Shown here: in pieces, positions 50,652 to 59,974 of the stretch
Layout: every line of letters starts with the position of its first letter
How positions within the stretch are numbered: position 1 is the stretch's first letter
Source: Pseudoalteromonas caenipelagi
Lineage (GTDB): Bacteria; Pseudomonadota; Gammaproteobacteria; Enterobacterales; Alteromonadaceae
Length of the DNA stretch: 64,000 nucleotides
Assembly (NCBI RefSeq): GCF_013140855.1
Contig: NZ_JABBPG010000003.1
Location: 186,001 to 250,000 of the forward strand
Direction of reading: 5' to 3'
The notes under the pieces: generated by a model
Seen by the model: the letters and a program-made list of their open reading frames with translations, nothing else
What the model was told of the DNA's origin: nothing
Databases searched by the model: none
Position numbers and translations under genes: made by a program

Positions 50652-50676
50652 AAGGCCGCATTATGCGGCCTTTTTT
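50652..50676 (+). terminator. Rho-independent terminator after flgE
   Basis: AAGGCCGCA and TGCGGCCTT pair around TTA, followed by T residues. It ends the flgBCDE unit. Confidence 0.92.
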
Positions 50677-50714
50677 ATACTCACTTACCCGCCTTGTATA
50701 CTGTCATTTATTTG

Positions 50715-50731
50715 TTGGCACTATTATTGCT
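50715..50731 (+). promoter_or_regulatory. Sigma-54 promoter for flgFGHI
   Basis: TTGGCACTATTATTGCT matches the sigma-54 consensus at all key positions. It lies 38 bases before flgF. Confidence 0.85.
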
Positions 50732-50769
50732 TTTATTAGTTAGATGAATTTATTAGTAAGGTTAGTGTT

Positions 50770-51534
50770 ATGGATAAAATGCTCTATATCGCAATGTCAG
50801 GCGCAAAGCAAAGTTTGCGCGGTGTTGCAATAAAAGCGAATAACTTAGCCAATGCCAATACTACCGGCTTTAAAGCTGACTTTGCGCAAGCGCGCTCAAT
50901 GCAAGCCTTTGGTGAAGGTTTGCCTACACGGGTGTTTGCTATGCAAGAGCGTCCTGGGACGAACATGACAGCAGGGCCAATAGTTGAAACGGGTAGAGAC
51001 CTCGATATTTCTGTCTCGCAGAAAACTTGGATAAGCGTTATGGACCAAGGTGGTAATGAGGCATATACCAAGGTCGGTACTTTCAATATTCGTTCTGATG
51101 GTGCTTTGGTAACTAGTCACGGCCGTCAAGTTATTGGCGAGGGTGGGCCAATTATTTTGCCTATCCCTGTTGATAAAGTTGTATTTAGTGATGACGGCTC
51201 TATTCAAGTTCGACCTCAAGGTGCTCCTGCGAACTTTATGGAAGTGGTCGACAGATTAAAGATTATTGAAGCTGACAATGGCCAGCTAGAAAAAGGCAAT
51301 GATGGCTTGTTTCGGCCAAGAGAAGAAGAGCTTGTGAATGGCTTATGTGGGTTTTGTGATATTTCTCCAACGGCTCGCATTATGAGTGGTACTTTGGAGC
51401 GTTCAAACGTAAACCCTGTGCATGAGATGGTTGACATGATAAATCATCAGCGTCAATTCGAAATGCAAATGAAATTAATGAAGACCGCAGAAGAGATAGA
51501 CGAACGTCACGTATCTTTACTGCGTATCGTCTAA
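50770..51534 (+). CDS. flgF: FlgF, proximal rod protein
   Basis: The axial motif is IKANNLANANTTGFKAD, and the protein ends with SNVNPVHEMVDMINHQRQFE-type C-terminal helix and VSLLRIV. The length is 254 residues. It opens the second rod operon with flgG, flgH and flgI. Confidence 0.95.
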   Translation: MDKMLYIAMSGAKQSLRGVAIKANNLANANTTGFKADFAQARSMQAFGEGLPTRVFAMQERPGTNMTAGPIVETGRDLDISVSQKTWISVMDQGGNEAYTKVGTFNIRSDGALVTSHGRQVIGEGGPIILPIPVDKVVFSDDGSIQVRPQGAPANFMEVVDRLKIIEADNGQLEKGNDGLFRPREEELVNGLCGFCDISPTARIMSGTLERSNVNPVHEMVDMINHQRQFEMQMKLMKTAEEIDERHVSLLRIV

Positions 51535-51552
51535 CCGAGTGAGGTAATAGTT

Positions 51553-52341
51553 ATGAACCCAGCATTGTGGATCAGTAAAACAGGCTTAGATGCTCAACAA
51601 ACAGATATTGCTGTTATTTCCAATAACCTAGCAAACGCCAGTACCGTAGGATACAAAAAGAGTCGGGCGATTTTTGAAGATTTACTTTATCAAAATATCA
51701 ATCAACCTGGTGGCCGGTCATCGCAAGATACGGAGCTTCCTTCTGGTTTAATGCTCGGTGCAGGTTCTAAGGTTGTAGCAAACCAAAAGAATTTTTCGCA
51801 AGGCAACATGCTAAGCACCGAAAACACATTAGATTGGATGATCCAAGGTCCTGGCTTTTTTGAAATTCAGATGCCAGATGGTACAACGGCGTATACTCGT
51901 AATGGCCAGTTTACCACCGATGAAGAAGGGCGAGTTGTTACCTCTGGTGCCGGCTTCCCATTGCAGCCACAAATGAATGTGCCTGATGATGCTAAGTCTA
52001 TTACCATTTCGCAAGACGGTGAAGTGTCAGTGTCGGTATCTGGTCAGGCAGAAAACGTAGTAATTGGCCAATTAGTTATCAGTGACTTTATTAATCCATC
52101 AGGTTTAGAGCCAATGGGGCAGAACTTATACACCGAAACCGCTGTAAGTGGTGCACCGGTGCAAGGTAACCCAAGTGTTGACGGATTAGGTTTGATAGTA
52201 CAAGGCGCGTTAGAAACATCTAACGTGAACGTCACTGAAGAGTTGGTGAATTTGATTGAAACGCAACGCGTTTATGAAATGAACTCGAAAGTGATTTCAT
52301 CTGTTGATGAAATGCTTAGTTACATTAATCAGCAGTTATAA
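51553..52341 (+). CDS. flgG: FlgG, distal rod protein
   Basis: FlgG forms the long distal rod that crosses the P and L rings. AVISNNLANASTVGYKKSR is the N-terminal axial motif. SNVNVTEELVNLIETQRVYE and SSVDEMLSYINQQL form the C-terminal helix. The length of 262 residues matches the family closely, as rod length is constrained. Confidence 0.96.
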   Translation: MNPALWISKTGLDAQQTDIAVISNNLANASTVGYKKSRAIFEDLLYQNINQPGGRSSQDTELPSGLMLGAGSKVVANQKNFSQGNMLSTENTLDWMIQGPGFFEIQMPDGTTAYTRNGQFTTDEEGRVVTSGAGFPLQPQMNVPDDAKSITISQDGEVSVSVSGQAENVVIGQLVISDFINPSGLEPMGQNLYTETAVSGAPVQGNPSVDGLGLIVQGALETSNVNVTEELVNLIETQRVYEMNSKVISSVDEMLSYINQQL

Positions 52342-52356
52342 TTTTTAGGGGGCGGT

Positions 52357-53040
52357 ATGCGTGATTTTAGCTTAGCTATTGTGGTAGCCACGATGCTTGC
52401 AGGGTGTGTTTCTACTCAAAATAGTGATGTGGTGCGCGATGATCCGTACTATGCGCCAATGTACCCTGAACAAGATGCAGAGCCAATTGTAGCAACGGGT
52501 TCTCTGTTTAGTCCGCATTTGTCTAATGATCTGTATTCAGACAAAAAAGCGTTAAGAACAGGTGACATTATTACGGTTATTCTGCGAGAAACGACAGCAG
52601 CATCTAAAGCAGCAAATAATCAAACGGATAAAGAAACTGACGCCTCACTCAGTCCAATAACTGGCTTGGGTGGCTCAGCCATTAACATTGGCAAAGAAAG
52701 CCTTCAGTTTGGCTTAGAGTCAGAATCATCTTTTAAAGGTGACTCGCAGGCAAATCAGTCAAATAGCCTATTTGGTAATATTTCAGTTAATGTGATGCGA
52801 GTGCTACCAAATGGCAATCTGGTGATCCGTGGTGAAAAGTGGCTCACTTTGAATACCGGTGAAGAATTTATTCGTTTAGAGGGGTTAGTGCGGGCGCAAG
52901 ATGTCAAAGCAGACAACACCGTCGAATCTAACCGAATAGCCAATGCGAGGATCCAATACTCAGGCAAGGGTCAACATCAAGAAACGCAGGGGCCTGGGTG
53001 GCTTGCACGTTTCTTTATGAGCACGTTACTTCCATTTTAA
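52357..53040 (+). CDS. flgH: FlgH, L-ring lipoprotein
   Basis: FlgH forms the ring in the outer membrane. The lipobox is LAGC with Cys17. Family segments include GSLFSPHLSNDLYSD, LRTGDIITVILRE, and ISVNVMRVLPNGNLVIRGEK, which forms a strand pair. The length is 227 residues. It precedes flgI by nine bases. Confidence 0.95.
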   Translation: MRDFSLAIVVATMLAGCVSTQNSDVVRDDPYYAPMYPEQDAEPIVATGSLFSPHLSNDLYSDKKALRTGDIITVILRETTAASKAANNQTDKETDASLSPITGLGGSAINIGKESLQFGLESESSFKGDSQANQSNSLFGNISVNVMRVLPNGNLVIRGEKWLTLNTGEEFIRLEGLVRAQDVKADNTVESNRIANARIQYSGKGQHQETQGPGWLARFFMSTLLPF

Positions 53041-53049
53041 AAGGTCAAA

Positions 53050-54147
53050 ATGATGAAAATATTTATTACAGCGTGCATGTTACTTGGGAGCCTCTTCTCG
53101 GCGGCTGCCAATGCAGAGCGTATAAAAGACGTCAGTATGATCGAAGGCGTTCGCTCGAATCAGCTAGTTGGCTATGGTTTGGTAGTTGGTTTACCTGGCA
53201 CTGGAGAACAAAGCCGTTTTACCGAGCAGAGCTTTAAAGCCATGCTGAGTAGTTTTGGTATTACCATGCCAGCTAGTTTAAAGCCAAAGATCAAAAATGT
53301 GGCGGCTGTCGCGGTTCATGCTGACCTACCTCCTTTTGTAAAGCCCGGTCAGAAAATTGATATCACAGTGTCTTCTATTGGCAGTGCGGGCAGCTTAAGA
53401 GGTGGTACATTATTGCAAACCTTTTTAAAAGGCGTTGATGGGAATGTTTATGCAATAGCGCAAGGTAGCCTAATTGTTGGTGGTCTAGGTGCTGAAGGCC
53501 TAGATGGTAGCCGAGTTGTAATTAATACCCCAACAGTTGGTCGAGTACCTAATGGCGCTACAGTAGAGCGTGCGGTTAAAAGCCCGTTTACGCAAGGTGA
53601 TCATATTACCTTTAATCTTAACAGTCCTGATTTTACAACGGCTAAGCGTCTTGCTGATACAATTAATGCGTTGGTTGGCCCTAACAGTGCAAAACCAATG
53701 GACGCCGCGTCAGTGCGCGTTATCGCACCAAGAGATCCATCACAACGTGTCGCCTATTTATCGACACTTGAGAACTTAGAGTTCAAGCCTGCAGATACAA
53801 ATGCCAAAATCATTGTCAATTCGCGCACAGGCACAATAGTAATTGGTAAGAACGTTAAACTACAGCCTGCAGCGATCACCCATGGTGGTTTGACCGTGAC
53901 AATAGCTGAGCAACAAAATGTATCTCAGCCGCAAACATTAGGTGAAGGTGAGACGACTGTTACGCAACAAAGTATTATCGATATAGATTCTGACGACTCG
54001 CGCGCCTTTGTGTTTGACCCAGGTGTAAGCCTTGACGATTTAGTTCGTGCCATCAACCAAGTTGGTGCGGCACCGGGCGACTTAATGGCTATTTTAGAAG
54101 CTTTAAAAGAAGCTGGGGCAATCAATGGTCAATTAGTCGTCATTTAA
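53050..54147 (+). CDS. flgI: FlgI, P-ring protein
   Basis: FlgI forms the periplasmic P ring. A signal peptide ends at AANA. The first family segment is [20 protein letters not shown] (partly quoted), followed by [12 protein letters not shown]. The length is 365 residues. Two adjacent ATGs (53050, 53053) are equally good. A strong terminator follows. Confidence 0.95.
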   Translation: MMKIFITACMLLGSLFSAAANAERIKDVSMIEGVRSNQLVGYGLVVGLPGTGEQSRFTEQSFKAMLSSFGITMPASLKPKIKNVAAVAVHADLPPFVKPGQKIDITVSSIGSAGSLRGGTLLQTFLKGVDGNVYAIAQGSLIVGGLGAEGLDGSRVVINTPTVGRVPNGATVERAVKSPFTQGDHITFNLNSPDFTTAKRLADTINALVGPNSAKPMDAASVRVIAPRDPSQRVAYLSTLENLEFKPADTNAKIIVNSRTGTIVIGKNVKLQPAAITHGGLTVTIAEQQNVSQPQTLGEGETTVTQQSIIDIDSDDSRAFVFDPGVSLDDLVRAINQVGAAPGDLMAILEALKEAGAINGQLVVI

Positions 54148-54171
54148 AGTTTTATTTTTAATCAAACAGTT

Positions 54172-54198
54172 AGCCCCGAAATCTCGGGGCTTTTTTTT
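54172..54198 (+). terminator. Rho-independent terminator after flgI
   Basis: AGCCCCGA and TCGGGGCT pair around AATC, followed by a T tract that overlaps the next sigma-54 promoter. Confidence 0.93.
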
Positions 54199-54213
54199 GG
54201 CTCGCTTTTTGCA
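54197..54213 (+). promoter_or_regulatory. Sigma-54 promoter for flgJKL
   Basis: TTGGCTCGCTTTTTGCA has GG-N10-GC spacing and TTGCA. It starts within the T tract of the flgI terminator and lies 40 bases before flgJ. Confidence 0.8.
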
Positions 54214-54253
54214 TTTATATTGATATGAATTTTTACAATGTGTCGTTGAGCAG

Positions 54254-55210
54254 ATGAATACTAATCCGTTAGACAATCAGAACTTTTTTGACTTAGGAGA
54301 TCTAAACTCTCTACGTCAAGACGCCTTGAAAAGCGGCACTGATCAGCAAGCTTCCAATGAGGCGCTAAAAAAAGCTGCGCAGCAATTCGAGTCTATTTTT
54401 ACGCAAATGCTTTTAAAAAGCATGCGCAAAGCCAATGAAGCGATGGAAGATAAAGACAGTCCATTTAATTCAAGTAGCGTGAAGTTCTTTGAAGAAATGC
54501 ATGACCAGCAATTATCTGTAGAGCTGGCTAGTAAAGGTAACTTGGGCCTAGCAGAGTTGATTGTTCAGCAACTTGCGCCTAACGGAGAGGGTTACACGCC
54601 AGCGTCAGTATTACGCACAAATGCTGATTTACAAAGTGATAGGCTGGTTAACGATAAAGCCCCTATTAAAACAAAAGAAGCTGTTGTTAAGCCATCAGAG
54701 CAAAGTAGTGGCTTCGAGGATCCTGAGTCATTTGTTGGCGCTTTATGGGATCACGCTAAAGAAGCAGCACAGAAGATTGGTTTGAACCCTGCGGTAATGA
54801 TAGCGCAAGCGGCTTTAGAAACGGGGTGGGGAAAGCATGTTGTCAGCAAAGCTGATGGTTCAAGCAGTCATAATCTATTCAACATTAAATCAGATAAGTC
54901 GTGGCAGGGTGAAAGTGCCAAAAAGCTGACATTAGAATTTGAGCAAGGTCTTCCAGTGAAGAAACAAGCGCATTTTAGAGCCTATGACTCTATTAAAGAA
55001 AGCATTAGCGATTATGTGGATTTCTTACAAAGCAATCCAAGGTACGAGCAAGCATTGAAAAAAGTCAAAGAACCAGCTCAATACTTAGAGGCGTTGCAAG
55101 AAGCAGGCTATGCGACTGATCCGAATTATGCGCAAAAAATTAAAAGTGTGCTTCAGCGTGGCGAATTTAAGCAAATGTTGACGTCACTCATTCGTCAGGG
55201 AGTAAATTAA
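54254..55210 (+). CDS. flgJ: FlgJ, rod-capping muramidase
   Basis: The N-terminal rod-cap domain contains AAQQFESIFTQMLLKSMR. The C-terminal glucosaminidase domain (about residues 165-310) opens a path through peptidoglycan, with the catalytic Glu in AALETGWG. Both domains are present in 318 residues, as in other gammaproteobacteria. flgK begins one base after the stop. Confidence 0.95.
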   Translation: MNTNPLDNQNFFDLGDLNSLRQDALKSGTDQQASNEALKKAAQQFESIFTQMLLKSMRKANEAMEDKDSPFNSSSVKFFEEMHDQQLSVELASKGNLGLAELIVQQLAPNGEGYTPASVLRTNADLQSDRLVNDKAPIKTKEAVVKPSEQSSGFEDPESFVGALWDHAKEAAQKIGLNPAVMIAQAALETGWGKHVVSKADGSSSHNLFNIKSDKSWQGESAKKLTLEFEQGLPVKKQAHFRAYDSIKESISDYVDFLQSNPRYEQALKKVKEPAQYLEALQEAGYATDPNYAQKIKSVLQRGEFKQMLTSLIRQGVN

Positions 55211-55211
55211 G

Positions 55212-57206
55212 ATGTCTTTTGATCTTATGCAAATTGGTACCAGCGGTGTTCGAGCAAGCTCTGAATTGCTGCAAACAACCAGTAGAAATATCTCCAACTT
55301 GAACACCAAAGGGTACATTCGAGAGCGCACAGAGCATGCTACTACGGTTGGCAATATGGTTGGTCGTTCGGAAACTGTTCGGTTGATCAATGATTTTGCA
55401 GCAAAGCAGCTAAATAGAGATATCTCAAACAAGGCCTATTACGATCAGTTTGTTACCGAGTCTTCTCGTATTGATACGCTCTTTGCTGAGGAGTCTAATA
55501 GCTTAAGTACCAGCATTAATACCATGTTTAACAGCTTGCAAGAGTCAATGAACCAACCAGGTTCAACTGTATCGCGTTCATTATTTATGAACTCTGCACA
55601 GGGTTTAGTTGAACAGATGCATCGTTTATCAAATATTGTATTTGATCAAAAAAGTGTCGTTAATGAACAGCTCAGTCTATACACCGATGAAGCTAATAGC
55701 TTGATTGAAAAAATCAGCCAGTTGAATAACAAAGTAGCATCGACCTACACGAGTGATGACCACACAGTTGCGTTGTCGGTTCTCAATGAACGAGATCAAG
55801 CAATCCGAGATCTGTCAGAGTTAGTCGATATTGAAACGCTCGATGGTTCTAATGGTGAAAAGTTGGTATTTCTTGGCAGTGGTCAAGCGCTTGTTATGGA
55901 AAATGGAACATTCAATGCCTTTGCGTTAGATGGCGATCCAGATCCTAACGTGAAAGACTTAAAGCTAGATGTTCGCAGTGGTAAAGCTGTTGCGCTGGAT
56001 GTCGATTTGGGCTCACTAAAAGGAAAAATTGGCGGCTTGATGGCGTTTCGTGACGATATCTTACAACCTGCGCAAAACCAGCTAGGTCAAATAGGTATCG
56101 CCATTGCAGACGCTTTTAATCAGCAAAATGCATTGGGGATGGACTTAGATGGCAATTTGGGTGGGGATATTTTTAGTATTCCAACTGTTCAAGGTTATGC
56201 ATTTCAAAATAATGCTGGCACTGGGGTCGTCAATGCGACATTAGAAGCTGGGCTCGGTAGTTCGTTACCAGCCTCAGATTTTCAGGTAACCTTTTTAACC
56301 GCAACGACGGTTGAAATTTCAGCAATTGACAGTGAAGGTAATGTGATAGGAACTCCTTCTACAGCGAATGTCACGGCCGGTGCTATTAATTCAAGTACAA
56401 TTACATCCGGTGAATCATTTGGTTTAGATATGACAGTGGCGGGAGCTCCTGCTGCGGGGGATAGCTTTGTCGTTAAGCTTAACTCGACTGCTGCTGGGTC
56501 ATTGGAACTTGCAACACAAAGACCAGAACATTTGGCTTTAGCTTCTCCGATTCGAACCGAAGTGAGTGCAAACAATATAAGTACAGCGAGCATTTCGGCC
56601 GGGGTTGTGAATAACACCAGCAATATCAACGCAGGTCCCCCAATTGCATTGGCGCAAGGTGATATCACTATCACCAAAACGGCTGTTGCTAATCAATATC
56701 AAATTGTGGATGGCAGTGGCACAAATTTAGTCACTATTACACCGCCTGCAAACAGTTTCTTGAATGCTGCCGGCGCACCTTATAATGCTTACGGTTTTGA
56801 TTTTGATATTGAAGGACAGCCCGCTACGGGTGATGTATTTACAATCAAAGTGAATAAAGACGGTTTTGATGATAACCGTAATGGCTTAGCACTTAGTCAG
56901 CTAAAAGATGATGAGCTAGTACGACAAGGCGTTATAGCCAGTGCAGATAACTTAAAAACGTTTAACGAATCATACGCTGGTTTAGTGACAGAAGTTGGGG
57001 TGATTGCGAATCAGGCAAAAACCAATGGGGCGGCTTTTGACGCTTTGGCAACACAATCAGAGACATGGTTTGAATCAATTTCTGGTGTAAACTTGGATGA
57101 AGAAGCTGCCAATCTATTACGTTTTCAGCAGTCTTACTCTGCATCAGCACAGATCATTTCGGCTGCACGTACTATATTTGACACCTTATTGAGCGCGGCG
57201 AGGTAA
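55212..57206 (+). CDS. flgK: FlgK, hook-associated protein 1, enlarged
   Basis: FlgK is the first hook-filament junction protein. The N-terminal TTSRNISNLNTKGYIRER motif and the C-terminal NLLRFQQSYSASAQII helix are standard. The 664 residues exceed E. coli FlgK (547). The surplus lies at about residues 340-550 and reads as two similar modules, each ending in G-x-PA-x-GD-x-F-x-x-K-x-N. These should be surface-exposed. Confidence 0.94.
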   Translation: MSFDLMQIGTSGVRASSELLQTTSRNISNLNTKGYIRERTEHATTVGNMVGRSETVRLINDFAAKQLNRDISNKAYYDQFVTESSRIDTLFAEESNSLSTSINTMFNSLQESMNQPGSTVSRSLFMNSAQGLVEQMHRLSNIVFDQKSVVNEQLSLYTDEANSLIEKISQLNNKVASTYTSDDHTVALSVLNERDQAIRDLSELVDIETLDGSNGEKLVFLGSGQALVMENGTFNAFALDGDPDPNVKDLKLDVRSGKAVALDVDLGSLKGKIGGLMAFRDDILQPAQNQLGQIGIAIADAFNQQNALGMDLDGNLGGDIFSIPTVQGYAFQNNAGTGVVNATLEAGLGSSLPASDFQVTFLTATTVEISAIDSEGNVIGTPSTANVTAGAINSSTITSGESFGLDMTVAGAPAAGDSFVVKLNSTAAGSLELATQRPEHLALASPIRTEVSANNISTASISAGVVNNTSNINAGPPIALAQGDITITKTAVANQYQIVDGSGTNLVTITPPANSFLNAAGAPYNAYGFDFDIEGQPATGDVFTIKVNKDGFDDNRNGLALSQLKDDELVRQGVIASADNLKTFNESYAGLVTEVGVIANQAKTNGAAFDALATQSETWFESISGVNLDEEAANLLRFQQSYSASAQIISAARTIFDTLLSAAR

Positions 57207-57211
57207 CAGTT

Positions 57212-58426
57212 ATGCGATTATCCAATAATTTAATGTTTAGAAATAACCTAAATACCATTTTGAGTAATCAAGAAGAAGTTAACCGAGCGCAGCAGCAAGT
57301 TAATACGCAAAAGCGTGTATTAACGGCTTCCGACGACCCATCAGCGATTGCTAACTCAATGCTTTATACTGACAAGATCCAATCGAATGAACAGTATGCC
57401 AAAAGTTCTTCGATGTTAAGTAGCCGCTTAGAGATGGAAGAAAGTGTGCTTGAAAACATTAAAGGCTCTATTTCTAAAGCACAAGTTTTGACAATTCAAG
57501 CGGGTAATGGGGCGCTTTCTGATTCAGATAGAGAGGGGTTATCAGCTGAAATAAACTCACTCAAAGAGTCTATTTTTGAACTGATGAACTCAAAGTCAGA
57601 GGATGGTGGATACATATTTGCCGGTTACCAAGATAGCAAACAAGCGTTTGTATATGATAGTGGCGCTGGAAAATATGTGTATCAGGGTGACCAAGGCCAG
57701 CATAGTATCAAGGTAGCTGAAGGAATAAGTATTAAGTCTAGCGATAATGGCTTTAACGTGTTTGAAAAAGCCAGTAAGCGTTTAGATGTTGATAAAACTA
57801 CGATAGTACCAGCGACAAGTAATGTTTATGTGCAGCAGCAGGGTGCTTTTGATAACTTTCATAAGGCAAACTACAACGCTGATCCAACTGCACCTGCGAA
57901 TGCGAATACGGTAACAATTAATTTTACTTCAGCTACTACTTATGATTTACAAGTGGGTGGTACAACCATTCAATCGGGTACTTACCAAGGAAATAAAGTC
58001 AGTGTTAATGGTATGGATGTCACATTTACAGGGGCACCGGCGAGTATTGATTTTGACTTAGAAGCGCCTGCAAAACAAAATGTGCTTAATACCTTGGATG
58101 ATTTAGTTGCGACACTCAACACCCCTAACTTAGACCCAAATGAATATAAGCAGGCACTTGCTGATGCAAATGTTGGTTTAGATAATGCTAAGAACTTAGT
58201 GTCGCAAACACAATCGGTGTTGGGTGGTCGGCTTAATACAACTAAGCGGATTGAAGCGGCCAATGCAGACCTTGATATCAACAATAAATTGTCAAAAGCC
58301 AATCTGGTTGAATTAGATATGGCAGAGGCCATTACCGAACTCACTAAGCATGAAACGGCCTTGCAAGCCTCACAAGCTACCTTTGGTCGTTTATCTAGCT
58401 TGTCCTTATTGGATTATATTAGATAA
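57212..58426 (+). CDS. flgL: FlgL, hook-associated protein 3
   Basis: FlgL is the second junction protein, next to the filament. The N-terminal helix includes LTASDDPSAIANSM, the flagellin-like motif, and the C-terminal helix has HETALQASQATFGRLSSLSLLDYI (cited in part). The 404 residues are longer than in E. coli (317), with an added beta-rich insert at about 220-290. It follows flgK after five bases and ends the flgJKL unit. Confidence 0.94.
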   Translation: MRLSNNLMFRNNLNTILSNQEEVNRAQQQVNTQKRVLTASDDPSAIANSMLYTDKIQSNEQYAKSSSMLSSRLEMEESVLENIKGSISKAQVLTIQAGNGALSDSDREGLSAEINSLKESIFELMNSKSEDGGYIFAGYQDSKQAFVYDSGAGKYVYQGDQGQHSIKVAEGISIKSSDNGFNVFEKASKRLDVDKTTIVPATSNVYVQQQGAFDNFHKANYNADPTAPANANTVTINFTSATTYDLQVGGTTIQSGTYQGNKVSVNGMDVTFTGAPASIDFDLEAPAKQNVLNTLDDLVATLNTPNLDPNEYKQALADANVGLDNAKNLVSQTQSVLGGRLNTTKRIEAANADLDINNKLSKANLVELDMAEAITELTKHETALQASQATFGRLSSLSLLDYIR

Positions 58427-58746
58427 TTGTTTGCTGCCAAAATTCTGGCAGCATTCTCCTTCTTACATCAATTCTCACAACTTTCCAGTGTTAGTAATTG
58501 TTTTAATTACTAAAAAATACCTGCTTATTAAAAATAATTACGTTTAGCTATGAATAAAGATGATCATACTATATTTATATTTTTTATATAAAAAACAGTA
58601 TGTTGATATTTTTTTTAAAAAAATACTAAAGGAATTTTTTTGCCGCCCGATAACTTAAGTAACCAAGCTGGAGAATAAAAAATAATTCGAAGGCTTAAAG
58701 TTTTAAGTTTGAGAGTAAACACAAAGTTTACATTGGGAGAACTATC
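58427..58746. other. Gene-free spacer between flgL and flagellin 1
   Basis: It holds a TGCTGCCA/TGGCAGCA hairpin at 58432-58453 that likely ends flgJKL, a very AT-rich part, the sigma-28 promoter of flagellin 1, and a GTAAAC-ACAAA-GTTTAC hairpin at 58715-58731. The last lies just before the ribosome site GGGAG. No gene is visible. Confidence 0.6.
58627..58653 (+). promoter_or_regulatory. Sigma-28 promoter for flagellin 1
   Basis: TAAAGGAA and CCCGATAA are 11 bases apart. The -10 element has one mismatch and the -35 core TAAAG is exact. The leader would be about 90 bases. Confidence 0.8.
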
Positions 58747-59718
58747 ATGGCACTTTATGTAAATACTAACGTAAGTTCATTGAACGCACAAAGACAATTA
58801 AATAACTCTGGTAACGCACTAGATACTTCATTTAAACGTTTATCTTCTGGTTTTCGTATCAACAGCGCAGCTGACGATGCGGCAGGCCTACAAATTACTG
58901 ACCGTTTAAGCTCACAAATCAATGGTCTAAACCAAGGTAACCGCAACGCTAACGACGGTATTTCTCTTGCACAAACTGCTGAAGGTGCGATGGACGAGGT
59001 AACGTCAATGTTTCAACGCGTTCGTACACTAGCACAGCAAGCAGCGAACGGCTCTAACACTGATGAAGACCGTTTAGCGATTCAAGAAGAAATTCGCTCT
59101 TTGGCTTCTGAAGTTAACCGTGTTGCTGCTGATACAACCTTCGGTGGTCAAAACTTGCTAGACGGTTCTTACGAAGCAAGTTTCCAAGTTGGTGCTGATG
59201 CTGTACAAACAATCGGCTTCAGTATGAAAAATGTGGGCGGCACTGCAGCAACCAATGGTATCTCTGCAAACAACGGTTTCACACTATCGGGTATTGCGGG
59301 TATCGCCAGTGCGGTAGGTAGTAAAGGTTTAACAACACTAGCGGCGGGTGTATCTGATATTTCAGGCGCAGCGATTGCGGCTACTGATGACTTTGCAACT
59401 AAATTCAGAGAAACCAGTATCAGTGTATCATCTCAGGCAAATGCACAATTCGTGCTTGCGGGTATGGATGCGATGATTGCGGTAGTAGATAAAAAACGTG
59501 CGGAGCTAGGTGCGGTTCAAAACCGATTCCAGTCTACGATTCGTAACCAAGCTAACGTTTCAGAAAACTTATCAGCAGCGAAATCTCGTATCAAAGATAC
59601 AGACTTTGCAACAGAAACTGCAAACTTAACTAAAATGCAGATTCTACAACAGGCAAGTCAGACTATCTTAAGTCAGGCTAACCAACGTCCTCAGGCTGCT
59701 TTAAGTCTTCTAGGATAA
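58747..59718 (+). CDS. fliC: Flagellin 1
   Basis: The 323-residue filament subunit has the conserved N-terminal domain (NTNVSSLNAQRQL, RLSSGFRINSAADDAAGLQI) and the C-terminal domain ending LSQANQRPQAALSLLG. The variable middle is short. The stretch from about residue 170 to 260 is the same protein sequence in all three flagellins of this window except for a few positions. It has its own sigma-28 promoter. Confidence 0.95.
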   Translation: MALYVNTNVSSLNAQRQLNNSGNALDTSFKRLSSGFRINSAADDAAGLQITDRLSSQINGLNQGNRNANDGISLAQTAEGAMDEVTSMFQRVRTLAQQAANGSNTDEDRLAIQEEIRSLASEVNRVAADTTFGGQNLLDGSYEASFQVGADAVQTIGFSMKNVGGTAATNGISANNGFTLSGIAGIASAVGSKGLTTLAAGVSDISGAAIAATDDFATKFRETSISVSSQANAQFVLAGMDAMIAVVDKKRAELGAVQNRFQSTIRNQANVSENLSAAKSRIKDTDFATETANLTKMQILQQASQTILSQANQRPQAALSLLG

Positions 59719-59731
59719 GAATAGGAAAGAT

Positions 59732-59789
59732 GGTGTCCGTACTCGATGGGGTATTAGCACGGACACCGAATTGGATGATAAAGCGGAGG
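59732..59789 (+). repeat. Relic of a flagellin leader with ribosome-binding site but no gene
   Basis: A hairpin GGTGTCCGT/ACGGACACC is followed by ATGATAAAGCGGAGG at 59775-59789. The same 15 bases precede flagellin 3 at 61239-61253. A shared GGGGTAT lies exactly 27 bases before the 15-mer in both. Here no start codon or frame follows the GGAGG, so it looks like the leader of a lost flagellin copy, or a shared regulatory RNA element. Confidence 0.6.
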
Positions 59790-59833
59790 AGCTTACAATC
59801 CAATAAGTTCATCAATTCAATGAACATATATTC

Positions 59834-59866
59834 ACTAGCATAGACCGTGCCAATGTCTATGCTAGT
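59834..59866. repeat. Perfect 12-base inverted repeat
   Basis: ACTAGCATAGAC and GTCTATGCTAGT are exact reverse complements around CGTGCCAAT. No T tract follows. It lies in the flagellin 1 downstream region, ahead of the true terminator. Confidence 0.8.
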
Positions 59867-59898
59867 TTATTGACACTTACTCTCAAATTTCAAATTAC

Positions 59899-59922
59899 AA
59901 AGGGCCGAAAGGCCCTTTTTTT
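59899..59922 (+). terminator. Rho-independent terminator after flagellin 1
   Basis: AAAGGGCC and GGCCCTTT pair around a GAAA tetraloop, followed by T residues. The flagellin 1 transcript would have a structured 3' untranslated region of about 200 bases. Confidence 0.93.
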
Positions 59923-59957
59923 GTATTCCTTTCTTTCTATTTCACCTGAATATTAAA

Positions 59958-59974
59958 TTGGCCCACCTTTTGCA
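59958..59974 (+). promoter_or_regulatory. Sigma-54 promoter for flagellin 2
   Basis: TTGGCCCACCTTTTGCA has exact GG-N10-GC spacing and differs by one base from TTGGCCCGCCTTTTGC of the flgB promoter over 16 bases. The leader would be about 135 bases. Confidence 0.75.
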
